DNA of 25,773 bases from positions 179,517 to 205,289 of the forward strand of contig BLXT01004926.1 of NCBI GenBank assembly GCA_019648995.1. Reading direction: 5' to 3'. The stretch is from Plakobranchus ocellatus (lineage: Eukaryota > Mollusca > Gastropoda > Plakobranchidae). Under the pieces are notes generated by a model. That model ran no database searches and had not been told where the DNA came from. It worked only from the letters and a program-made list of their open reading frames with translations. The translations under genes were made by a program, and so were the position numbers. This document shows positions 1 through 11,500 of this stretch, in pieces (within the stretch, counting starts at the first letter, position 1; each line of letters begins with the position of its first letter).

Positions 1-947
1 ACATTGATTTGAAAGAATCACCACAATGCTAAAACAGTGGCATCAACCTTGGGGGTCCCATACTACTTGAACACCACTCATTTCCACGGTTGCATTGCTG
101 CCTGGCCTTGACTGCTGTGGACTGTAGTAAGAGAACTACCTGCCGCATTTTGCGGTAACAATAGCATAGCTTAACGCCCTTGCCTTGCTACTGAATGGCA
201 CACTCCAAGTAAATACACACTACTGTCTCACCATTTGAGACATACGTTGTATAATAGTGTGTTATTATTGATTAATTTGTGATTGTTGTGCGACCGACAA
301 GAATGAAAAGGGCACAAAGAGGAAGTTTGAAGCAAAACCTAGGGAGGAAGAGCTGGATGCAGTAACAGTTAGAGACACTTACATCCTTGGCCTAGCCTTC
401 CTTTGCAAACTTTACCACCCACAGGTCCTGCCACTGCAAAGGGCCTGGACTGGATCACTCCAAACAAACACACACATATCTTTATTATTCTGAAATTGAT
501 GCCAACCTTTACAGAATAAATAGATGACACACATTCTAATTGAGATCCCCACTTTTTTTTTCAAAAGTCACTGTACATTACTGCAAGATTTTTGTTGTTG
601 TTCGTTTCCACTGCTGCAAGTGCTGGAATCAGAGGATCAATTACCCGAATGTGCCCAGAATATTATCACACTGAAGCACAGCGCACTGAGGCACAGACTG
701 GTACTCTCTCCCCTGAGGCAGCTTCGCTCTAAACCTCACAGACAATACAACAGAGTGATTTGTAATGTGCAGGCGTTGCCGCAGGTACGATGTTTGCAAA
801 CAGCGGGTATAACAGAAAAAAGAATAGTCACAAAACATATAATATGGGGGTTTTTACCCCCCAGATACAAATAAACATTTCCATGAATTAAGAAGAAAAA
901 TTGCTATTTCCTATTTAAAAAAAAGATAAATGGGCACCCTTGCCTTA
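1..947. other. Non-coding flank, no gene seen
   Basis: Short open frames here show no recognisable domain or splice structure. A small imperfect hairpin is formed by ACACACTA (219-226) with TAGTGTGT (255-262), with inner TGTCTCA/TGAGACA arms. The rest may be the 3' flank of the TRAF gene. Confidence 0.5.
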
Positions 948-961
948 TCAACAGAAAGGGG

Positions 962-983
962 AGGAGGAAAGAGAGTGAGAGCG

Positions 984-1029
<46 letters not shown>

Positions 1030-1072
1030 GGAGAGAGAGAGAAAGAGAGGGAGAGAGAGAGAAAGAGAGATT
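962..1072. repeat. GA-rich microsatellite
   Basis: About 110 bp of almost pure purine (GA)n with GGGA interruptions. It creates an artificial Leu/Ser-rich open frame on the minus strand, which is not a gene. Confidence 0.95.
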
Positions 1073-1135
1073 TGATTAATTTAAATGGCCCATGGCCCAA
1101 ACATCTCCACATGCATATTATGTATAGCAGTGTGG

Positions 1136-1508
1136 ATTTATGCAAAATAATAGAAGCCATTATATGAAAAAATGCTGCGCTCTTTTAGTGCAAAAAAGAA
1201 ATTCAAAACTTCAGACCAATGGACTCTTTGAAAACCAAAGTCAGTGAATAGCATAAGGGAGATGATAATTGAACTTTCACATTGCAATCGTAAATAAATT
1301 ACATACTTCAGAGGCCAATTTTTTTTTATGCTCAATAATAGAAGCCATTATATAAAAAAAAATACTGTGCTCTCTCAGTAAAAAAAAAAAAACCTCAAAG
1401 ATTCAAAGCATTGGACACTTTGAAAACCTAAGTCTGGACAAGCTTACAGTGATAATTGTATAGTCACATTGGGATCATAAATAAATTGTATACTACAGAG
1501 TCCAAACA
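1136..1508. repeat. 187-bp tandem duplication
   Basis: Copy 1 (about 1136-1319) and copy 2 (about 1323-1508) share AATAATAGAAGCCATTATAT near the start, ACTTTGAAAACC-like sequence in the middle (CTTTGAAAACC) and ATAAATAAATT near the end, with many substitutions and small indels between. No coding content. Confidence 0.85.
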
Positions 1509-2969
1509 ATGCATTTTACTACATAATTCCTTTCATACCCTCTCTCTCTGGCATTATTTTTTTGACATTACTTCATCATATTTATCTATGTATAAATACA
1601 TGACATTTTCTACTGAGAAAGCTCAAGTGCCAGTTTAATGCTTTTTCAAAGTAAATTTTGAAGAGCATTTTAGGGTGAAAATTGAAAAATTTGGGTCTAT
1701 AAGTGTGAAATAGTACACCTCATTTCTTGGCAACTTATATCTATCAATCTGCTCTTTACTTGCGAAAAGGAAATATTGCTGATATTTTGGGAATACCATG
1801 TGATACTGAAACCTAGGGAACCCACAAGTTTTCTTATTTCTGATACCCAATTATTCTTTTTACTCCTGTCTAAATTACAACATTGCCAACAACATTTTCT
1901 GGCATATTTATTATTCTATATGATCAATAGCTTGAACCAGTATTTCAGGCCACGTTAATAGCATGTTTCATACATATGGTATCGACCACATCTGTGTAAA
2001 ACTAAATGATTTGAAGTTGTCTTGCCAACATTAAGTATTATTTTACAAATTTTGCATGTATTCAGAGAGAGAGAGAGAGAATTAAAAAAAAAAAAAAAAA
2101 AGAAGAAGGAAAAAAAAAAAAAGAAGAAGGAAAAAAAAACCTTTCCCTCCTTCCCTGTTTTCAGGTAGCCATTAACCTAGGAAAGCCATTGGGCTCTTTA
2201 AGAAAAATAGCCATAAAATCAAGTATTCTTTTTATTAATAGAGAAAGGGGGTTTCCTAAAAAGGGCTTTGAAATGCTGGTTATACCCGAGTCTCATTGAA
2301 AACGAGAAAGAGTCAAGAGTGAGAGAATAAGCTTCGGAATCCAATCTACACTCAGTGAGTCAATAAGGCCTGACCAAAAGTCTACAACTAATCTGTGAGA
2401 AAACAAATAGTTCAAAAAATTTTTTATTTCATTAATTCAGGTTTTTCAACTTTTTTTTTCTTTTTAATGTCCTTTTGCTGAAAATTGTTTGGTTTCAGGT
2501 AAAATTTTAAATTTCATACATTGTTTTTAATGGCAGAAAGAGGGAGAGAGGTTTGTAAGGAAAGATTATTTAGCATTGATGAACTTGCCTTAGTAGACAA
2601 GGGTTAATAAAAGAACAAATTAATTGTTATTTGGTTTTTTTTTTTGGCAATTCATAACTAAAGTTCACTATTAACAACAGAAACATGGACATTTCCACTC
2701 CAGTAAATCTAGGTAAAATGACTAGATTTATGGTGCTTTAGAAAGACCACCTAAAACATTATCCTTGACCTACAATGCTGACACAGGCTGCCTTATTTGA
2801 GACTATATTCTGCTGATCGACAATCGTAAAGGGTGATCACAGCAAAAGAATTTCAGGGTGAATGGATGTTGCCCGGCCTTTTGCAAAAAGTCATGGCTGT
2901 GAGAGGTGCTTCAAGCCGAGGGTCACGAGGAAGCCAGAAGCTCATGGCATAAAGTAAGAAACCCCTGGA
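1509..2969. other. Probable 3' UTR/3' flank of the TRAF gene
   Basis: AT-rich, no coding structure. It holds a short GA microsatellite (2065-2080) and a duplicated poly-A/GAAGAAGG block (2083-2139). The part nearest 2970 is presumably 3' UTR; the boundary is unknown. Confidence 0.5.
2423..2428 (-). promoter_or_regulatory. Candidate polyadenylation signal AATAAA (minus strand)
   Basis: TTTATT on the plus strand is AATAAA on the coding strand, about 540 nt past the stop codon. A second one lies at 2229-2234. In AT-rich DNA such hexamers occur by chance, so the true 3' end is not settled. Confidence 0.3.
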
Positions 2970-3206
2970 TCATATCAACTGCATGTTGCTCATGTCCACC
3001 ACCAGTTTGATGAACAAAGTATCATCCTTGATGTAATTATTGTCTGCATTATCCAGCACGGCGTGGGCCACAAACAGAGGGCACCCACTGGCCACGTTCA
3101 TCTCAGCATTCTCAGGCCGCTTGAAGCTTGTGCTGGTTGGGTCAGGTAGGAACTCATCCTTCAGGTGTCGCCTGGCGGCAGACTGGTCTAGAAGTATGAG
3201 GCTCAC
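2970..3206 (-). CDS. TRAF3: TRAF3-like coding exon 12: end of MATH/TRAF-C domain (residues 488-565) and stop
   Basis: Acceptor TTGATCCTCAG|GTGAGC; 78 codons then TGA at 2972-2970. It begins VSLILLDQSAARRHL and contains PDPTSTSFKRP, then MNVASGCPLFVA and YIKDDTLFIKLVVDMS, the canonical TRAF3-type C-terminus. The acceptor is immediately followed by a donor-like GTGAGC. The acceptor sequence resembles the unit of the minisatellite that fills intron 11. Confidence 0.95.
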   Translation of the reverse strand: MSLILLDQSAARRHLKDEFLPDPTSTSFKRPENAEMNVASGCPLFVAHAVLDNADNNYIKDDTLFIKLVVDMSNMQLI

Positions 3207-5512
3207 CTGAGGATCAATAGAGAGGTTTGCTATATCCCAACATAGAACGACAACCTGAGAATCAATACAGAGTTTTGCTATATACTAACACAGAATAGCA
3301 ATCTGAGGGGTGGTTAACAAAGATATGCAACCTGAGGATCAATACAGTGATAAACACAAAACCTCAACCTGAGGATTACTACAGTGATTCACAGAACTAC
3401 AACCTGAGAACCAATACAGTGATAAGCACATAACCTCAACCTAAGGACCAATAGAATGATTGACACAAAACTGCAATCTGAGGACCAATACCATGGTTTG
3501 ACTTATCCTAAAACAGAACTGCAACATGAGGACCAATACAGTTATCAGCACATAACCCCAACCTGAAGACCAATAGAGTGATTAACACATGACCCCAACC
3601 TGAGGACCGATATGGTGATTAACACAAAACTGCAACCTGAGGACATATATAGTGGTTAACACAGAACAGCAACCTGAGGACTAATACTGTAGTTTGGCTT
3701 ATCCTAACACAGAACTGCAACCTGAGGACCAATACAGTGGTTAACACAGAACAGCAACCTGAGGACCAATACAGTGGTTAACACAGAACAGCAACCTGAG
3801 GAATAATAACATAGTTTGGCTTATCCTAAAACAGAACTGAAACCTGAGGACCAAAACAGTGGTTAACACAGAACAGCAACCTGAAGAATAATACCGTAGT
3901 TTGGCTTATCCTAACACAGAACTGCAACCTGAGGACCAATACAGTGGTTAACACAGAACAGCAACCTGAGGAGCAAAACAGTGGTTAACACAGAACAGCA
4001 ACCTGAGGACTAATACCATAGTTTGGCTTATCCTAAAACAGAACTGAAACCTGAGGACCAAAACAGTGGTTAACACAGAACAGCAACCTGAGGAATAATA
4101 CCGTAGTTTGGCTTATCCTAACACAGAACCACAACCTGAGGACTAATATTGTGGTTCGGCTTATCCTAACACAATTCAGTGGTTAACACAGAACTGCAAC
4201 CTGGGGACTAATACCGTAGTTTGGCTTATCCTAACATAGAACTGCAACCTGAGGACCAATACAGTGGTTAACACAGAACAGCAACCTGAAGATTAATACC
4301 ATAGTTTGGCTTATCCTAACACAGAACCGCAACTTGAGGACTAATATTGTGGTTTGGCTTATCCTGACACATTTCAGTAGTTAACACAGAACTGCAGCCT
4401 GAGGACCAATAACGTGGTAGGGCTCATCTTTACACAGAACCGCAACCTGAGGACTAATCCAATGGTTTGCTTTATCCTAAAACACAAATTCAACCTAAGG
4501 ATCCGTACAATGATTTTTCTCCTCCTATTCCCTCGTGTTCTAAAAATCAAAACCTAAATGCATCGCAATAATGAAAAAGATGATTCAGGTTAAGCAATGA
4601 CATCAAATGTTTAATCTACTGTAATGATTCTCTTTCTTTCTCTACTACAGAAATGCAGCAGATCAAAGACAAAAAAAGAAACATACCCTACGTTGAAATG
4701 GCCACGGCAATAAAGCATCATACTCCCCCTTCATCACCACAAAATACAACGACATGTGAGTTCCCCTGCCGATACCATCTCCATTCAAGTAGACGCGGGC
4801 ACACATCTTGTATCCAAACCGCCCGGCATAGAATGGCTGACTATAGAGTGAAACTGTCCGACCTTGTACAGCATCCTATTGCACAAGATAATACACAAGA
4901 CAGCAATTAACACCATAAAATTCAGAAGCATTTTCAACATAATCATTTCACATGGTACTTTAATTATATCAAACTCGGCCTAGAGACAAAAGAACTAAAG
5001 AATACGGCTAACCCTCTTCCGATGGCTGAAGTCGCGGATCTTCCACAGCAACTTCCCATCGTAACTGGCAGTCTCTAGCATCTGAAAGCGAAGGTCCATC
5101 TCTGCCATTCGAATCTCGTGGCTGGCCACCTGGCGGTCATGGTGAGCGAGCTGGGGAATTAGCGCCTCTGTGGAAATCATCAGGGAGAGAGACTATTTGG
5201 GTGTTTGTAATGCATGACTTTGTGGGATGATTTCATTCACATGTTGAAATCATCAATGAGAGAGATGCTTGGGTGTTTGTAATGCATAACTTTGTGGGGT
5301 GATCTCATTCACATGTTGGCAGTTATGTTAAAAGCAGGTGTAAGCAGCAGAGAGGATGCAGAGAGAAAGAGAAAGGTGAAGGTGATCTAGCATTCTCCTT
5401 TCTTTTTCTTTCTAGTGTTAGTAAAAAAGCAAAAGAGAGGACACAGAGAAAAAGAGAAATATGTAGTATTCCTTTTCTCTCTCTCTCTCTCTATAGCACA
5501 GCTAGCAACAGA

Positions 5513-5578
<66 letters not shown>

Positions 5579-8500
5579 TGTGATATAACATTCTTCTTTC
5601 TCATTCTCTCTTGCACAGGTAAGCAATGGAAAAGACAAAAAGAGAAAGAGAAATGTGATGTAGCATTCTCCTTTCTCGCTAGCATATGCAAGAAATAGAA
5701 AAGACAGAGAAAGAGAGATGCGATATACCAATCTTTCCTTTTCCCTCTGTGGTTTGGTTTTTGTCTATGGACAGCCCACAAAAGGTGATCTCAGACACTC
5801 AGGCCCTCCATCAGGCCAGGGGGCTGGTCTGCGGGCTTGAAAGCGCGACGAGGGGGCCGTTTTTCTCTCAAACAACAGAAGAGAAGTGTGATTTAGTATT
5901 CCCATTTTTTTTCTCTCTTTCTCTATAGCACAGGCAAGCAAAAGAGGAGGTTAAGATAGCAAGAGACATAGGATGTGACATTCTTTTGTTTCTTTGGACA
6001 AGCAAACATTAGAAGAGATGAGTAGTTTACCCAGCAAAAGGAAAAATACCCAGTCTAATAACACAAAATGCTCAACTGATGGTTTTTTAAAAAAAAAAAA
6101 ATGAACCTGTTTGTAAAGGATTAAAGAGGTGGACAGTTCTTCACATTACAGATACAGCGCATATTTGATTTTTTTTGCAAAAGGGTTCAGATATATATTA
6201 AAAGAAAGAGAATGTGAGATAGCAATCCATTTTTTCTCTTTAGTAGAGGCGTTGAAATAGGATATACGGAGAGGAAGGGAAATCTGGCATAACTATCCAT
6301 TTTTTTTTTCTGTCTTACATAGCCTCAAAGCAGATACAGGAAGAAAGAGAAATATTATGTAGCAATCCATTATATATTGTTTTGCATGACTTTGCAACAG
6401 AGGGAAAAACAGGGAGAAAGAGGAATGAGATGCGGCATTTCCCAAGCTCTCAATACCTCTCCCTCCATCCTCCCCCCCAAAAAAGGCAGACATAAAGAGA
6501 GAGAGAAAAAGAGATTATTTAATGAGTAAGAATCTTCTACTTTACATATCATGAAAGAAAAGCAATACTTTAATCTAAAGCAAAGAAATAAAGCTTTGCG
6601 TAAAATAATTGCACAAAACATGGTATGATTCCCCGTCTGCAAAAAGAATAAAAAACTGAGAAACAAAAGAGAGATAGATAGAGAGACAGAGAGAAGACGG
6701 AGCAGCTTACTCAGTTGTTCAACACTGTTGCCAAGCTGTTGGAGCTGAGGAATTTCTCGCAGACTGGTCTGGATCTCTTCCAGCTTCTGCTCCAGTTCCA
6801 TGGTGCGTTCTACCTGTTGCATCAGCTTCAGCTGCAACAGAACCAGCAGATGAACAGCAAATCAGTACAGACAGAACAGTCACCACTGCTGCATAAGTCC
6901 AGGCCTAGAGAACATGACTTAAAAGATTGACTAATGTGACTACTGAATTACTTCTCCAATTGACCTGGGTTTGGTGGTGGTGGTCCAGAGGCTGGCATGA
7001 GATTTACAATCACTATCAACTAGATCAAGATCAGTACCACTGTTTTTTCAATTAGGCCCACTACAGGATTTACACTTAAATGAGGAGAAACAGTCTTTTG
7101 CAGTGCCAAAACCTGACAAAGTGACTGACAAAAATTGACATGGTGGTCCTTTACCTAATAAAATTGGCATGTGGTGGTCCTTCACTGATAAAAATTGAAA
7201 TGTGATGGTCTCTTACTGATAAAAATTGATATGTGATGGTCCCTTACTGATTAAAATTCAAGGAGGGAAGTTCCAAGCGAAAAGATGAATAAAAATTCAC
7301 TAACCAACATTGATTGTTATTGAGATAAATGTGGAAGTGATGGCTGTAATTGAGACAAAAACTAACGAGTGTAATGTCAGAGAACAATAACTTTAGATTT
7401 AATTAACTACTCATGTGTGTCTTTTCATTGCTTCGTGTCTAGATGATCTAGATTAGGTCACTCTAAATTTTAGGTCCGGGCCTTTTTAATTACATCTAGA
7501 TGTAGCAGGAAACTAACCTCTTGGTTATATGATAGCTGCTTTTAATTTTTAAATTTATACAGTTTAGACTGATCAAGTTTTCTCTCCTCATCAGCATCAG
7601 GTTTGAAGAGTATTAAAAATGTGTGGTTCCAAAAAAACTAAAAACATGTGTATCCTGACTTCAAAATGTGCCCAATGTTAGTGGATCTGTAGCCCGCATA
7701 CCACTGGAGCATAAGATGTTGACACTTTAGGCCCTAGTTCCATTATAATCAAATGCACCTTTTAGCATCCCACAAAATACTGTCTCTCTCTGGGATAAAA
7801 TGGGAATCCCATATCAAAGGGGTAAAAAGGACCCCGTCAGTTTGAGGATGACTTTCTGTACAGTTTTTTCATGCTCAACTGTAAGAAGCAGCTATCTTTA
7901 CGTCTGTTTTTACAACACCTTCTTCAGTTCTAGAAGGCAGACCTGCCTAAGAAGCAATCTTTACAACATTATGTATGTACATTTTTGTCTTCAATTCAAG
8001 AAGGCAGACCTGCCTCAGGAGCAATCTTTACACAAGTATATACACTTTTGTCTTCAGTTCAATAAGGCAGAATTAGCTGCTTGATCTACCCAGTGGCACT
8101 GCCGGCTGTTAATGTTATTCTTTCTCTGCTCTAAGGCATATCAAGAGCTAGGAAAGTCACCTACCCGCAAGTTCCTGTGAATATTGTGCATCTCAGTTTC
8201 TAGGGCTGCTATAGCTTTAATATTCACATCCATAGCTTGCATTAATTCCTGAAATTTGGGGAATTAAAAAAAGATAAATGATTAAACAACTGCTACCACA
8301 GCATGATGAAAACCAAGGGTCAATTACACAGAAAGAAAAAAACAAGACAGATCATCGTTGACGTTATGAAGATATAGTTTGGTTCAAACATGTATAGCAT
8401 CATATCATCATCAAGGGCCTTTCTTGTAAACCTTGCTCTATCTCCACAAATTTAAACATTCATGTAGCCGTTATCATCTTGGTGCAGCCACTTCTCTGTC

Positions 8501-11500
8501 GAACTTGGCAACTCCTCCTTTCTTACAACGCATTGTTACATTGCCAAGGATTAACCTTGGTGCATGTGTACAGGAAATGAACCTATACAGGGTGGTCCAT
8601 AAGTCCCAGGTCCCTCCTATACATTACATAATATTATCTTATGACCTTCTCATTTATGTATTTTTTTTTTTATCTCTTGACACTTTTCCTGTCTGAAGGA
8701 TTGGTTGTGAGCCTGTGAATTCACCAGCCATGACCTCCACGGAGCCCTGATCTTAGCACTTGAGACAATTCTCTTTGCGGCTATGTTAAAGAATTGTTTC
8801 CAAAAAGCGATATGACTTGAATAAGCAATTAAAGGAAGCTGTTTTTGTTGCATCTGCACAATTACTCAACCTTAGAACATTGACACATAAAGCCTGCAGA
8901 CGCATCACACTGTGTTCTGAAAATGATGAAGACCATACGGATTTTCTGGGCATAAAAATACAGGAGTGACCTGTGACATATGGACCACCCTGTAGATAGA
9001 CCTGGTGTGGTATATTACAAGACAAGGAGAGACATTACTTTGCTACCTCTACCTCTCTGTCCAGCATGATCTCCACAAGTGGAATTTCAAGCCTGAAACT
9101 GGTGTGACACGGATCTGAGCAAACAACTGGGAAAACCGCAGGGGGAAAAAGGAAGAGTTGACAGCCAAAATTATGTTTATATTCTAATAGACTGTCAAAA
9201 TTATGTTGACTAGGATATCACAGTGAATATATCACTCCCTTTTCTTTCAAAAGTTGTTGGTTTTTTTTGAAAATTTGCTTCTTAAAAAGTATTTGAGGGA
9301 GAAAAAAAAACATCGAGGATAAAACTCGACTGTAGGATTCTTTTGTCTCTGTAGCATTTAATAACTTTTAAGTTCATGTTGACTTATAAATAAGCTTTCA
9401 GGAGAAAAAATATCATTTTTGACTCCTCACTATTCTTAATCTAGGTATTTTATATTTGCTCTCTTTTCACCTGCAGTTGTTGTGTTGCCTCCCTTTTTTG
9501 CATCTCTGCATTCACAGTGAAGAGGATTAAGACTTCAAAATGGGCATTGATATCCTTGGCATGAAGTTTGACATCCTCTCTACTTCCCTGTGTGAAGTAA
9601 AAAAGAAATGTTATAGACTAGTAGAATTTACCTAAGATTTTGATCTCCTGGTACACATTTAGCTAATGTTACTTTACTGTATAACACCTAATGGACTGCA
9701 TGCACACCACAATCACTATCCCACATAATAAATTTGTCACCCCTAAAGCCGAAGGGTGATGTCTTAACTTTCAGAAACTCCATGTGCTAAACTTTGTTAA
9801 TAGATGTGTATATTGTGTGTTTCAAGCACTTCTTTTTTTCGCGCTTGATTAGTTATCATTACTTCATTCAGATCTAGAGAGATTTGGGTGCATCTCTTTT
9901 CCAAGAGCATACATCTTTGTCCTTTATTGATTAAATTTGAGCTTGTGAATATGTAAATCTTCGGTTTTCCTCAGATTATATTTACTTCAAATGTGCAGCC
10001 AAGACTCTTGTAAGGACACTCAGTTGGCTTCTTGGGACATACTTGGAGGTGATCTTCCAGCTGGGAAAAATAAGGGATATGAGACAGTTAAACAGCAGAC
10101 TAGATATTAAGATGAAAAGAGCAATGAGACATGTTTATAGTACTATAGACTAGATATTGTAAGATTAAGAGCAATGAGACAGTTTATAGCAGTAGATAAC
10201 TAGTTAATTTATTTTCGGCAAAGTATGTTTGCACAACAAATTATCTAGATCATAAATTATTCCTTGCTGTTACACATATTTACTGCACCAATGTCTCCCT
10301 AATAAAATAAAATGATCTTAGGGTAAGTTTTGGGATGAACTCTTTCAAATCATTTCTTAAAAGATAACCTTTTTTTACTTCAATATGAAAATAATACAGT
10401 AAAAAGGGCAGAATGAAGCATAAAAAAAGGGTGAAAATAACAAGTTTTCGATTTAAAAAGCTCCACATTCAAGTTAAGCTCTCTATGCTTGGCGAAAAAA
10501 TTTAAAATAATATTTCAGAAGAATTAAAAATAAAAAGTACCTGGCGCCTTTTGAGTTTCTTGCCACACTTATAACGACATCTGACTGTGGCCTCTGGACA
10601 AATATTTGAAGTGTGATCCTACAAAAACAAAAAGGTCATTGAGAAAATTGGAATTTACATGAGAGTGAAAATGGCAGATGAGAGAAGATTGGTGGAGTGG
10701 AGAAAATACAATGAATGCACAACACGTAGAAGGAGCAAAAGAGGAGAATTTACAGGTAAGGTTGTGAGACAGTGGAGAGAGAAAGAGAACAAGAGATAAA
10801 GAAAAACAGAGAGAGAGAGAGAGAGAGGCAGTATTATGATGCGAAACAAAGTAGGTTAACTGATAAAAGAATTGATGTGACAGAGAGGATGAGAGAGAGA
10901 GAGAGATTGATTGATTGATTATTGGTATACCCAGTCCACCATTAAGTGGTGATCTCAGGGTTTCCGTTCACTCAGTCTCTCGCGTAGGCTTCCGTCAGAT
11001 GCTCAAACAAATTAAAACAAAGATAGAAAACCATTAAAAATCCAACAGAGTATATTTTTTATTCCTTTACTCATTTCACAGGAGTTTCCAAACTTGACAT
11101 TTAAGTTACAATATATAAAATTTTTTTCCATCATGCTAACATACTTAAATTCATACGTTGTATGAGGGAATTCTTTTTCTGTTTCATTTTTATCAATGCT
11201 GCATCTATTAGTTACTATTTTCTTCTATTATTTTTTTATTCTATTGTAGCTGGATAATTGTTTTGTTTTGCTATTTGAAAGATGTTGCAGAGCTTGCCTA
11301 TACTCCAAAGTCACTTCTCCATAACTAACAAAAATTGTTGATGTGATGTTTTGGTCCATTAACTCACTACCTAAGATTAAGATGTTAGGCTTTACAGCTT
11401 CCATAGATGCTCAAAAGGGGGAGGGGGGAACAAAAAAACCCGATTAAACCATTTTTAGTCTTCTTGTTTTTATCAGTTGTGATTTGCCATTTTTTTTATT

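Larger units (their letters stand above)
6832..8164. other. TRAF3: Intron 8, no additional exon seen
   Basis: Contains two small tandem arrays (7125-7260 and 7865-8080) and otherwise unremarkable AT-rich sequence. Exons 8 and 9 join in frame without needing any sequence from here. Confidence 0.7.

Noticed and set aside
4653..4910. Plus-strand 85-aa open frame
   Set aside because: It is the antisense of TRAF exon 11, whose minus-strand reading gives a strong MATH-domain match and proper splice sites.
5387..5781. Leu/Ser-rich minus-strand open frames of about 100 aa
   Set aside because: They come from the GA/CT-rich intronic minisatellite; periodic LSLSLS composition only.
6370..6710. Continuation of the exon 9 frame past the coiled coil (SKLLRLLSVSLS...)
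   Set aside because: The splice donor GTAAGC ends exon 9 at 6711, and the split codon joins perfectly to exon 10; the downstream frame is intron.
8786..9025. 79-aa minus-strand frame over the MITE as a transposase remnant
   Set aside because: No catalytic DDE/DDD motif or helix-turn-helix recognised, and it runs through the terminal inverted repeat.
9053..9126. Inclusion of the LEIPLVEIMLDRE segment as a regular coding exon
   Set aside because: No acceptor/donor pair around it gives a length divisible by three, while exons 7 and 8 join directly in phase 0.
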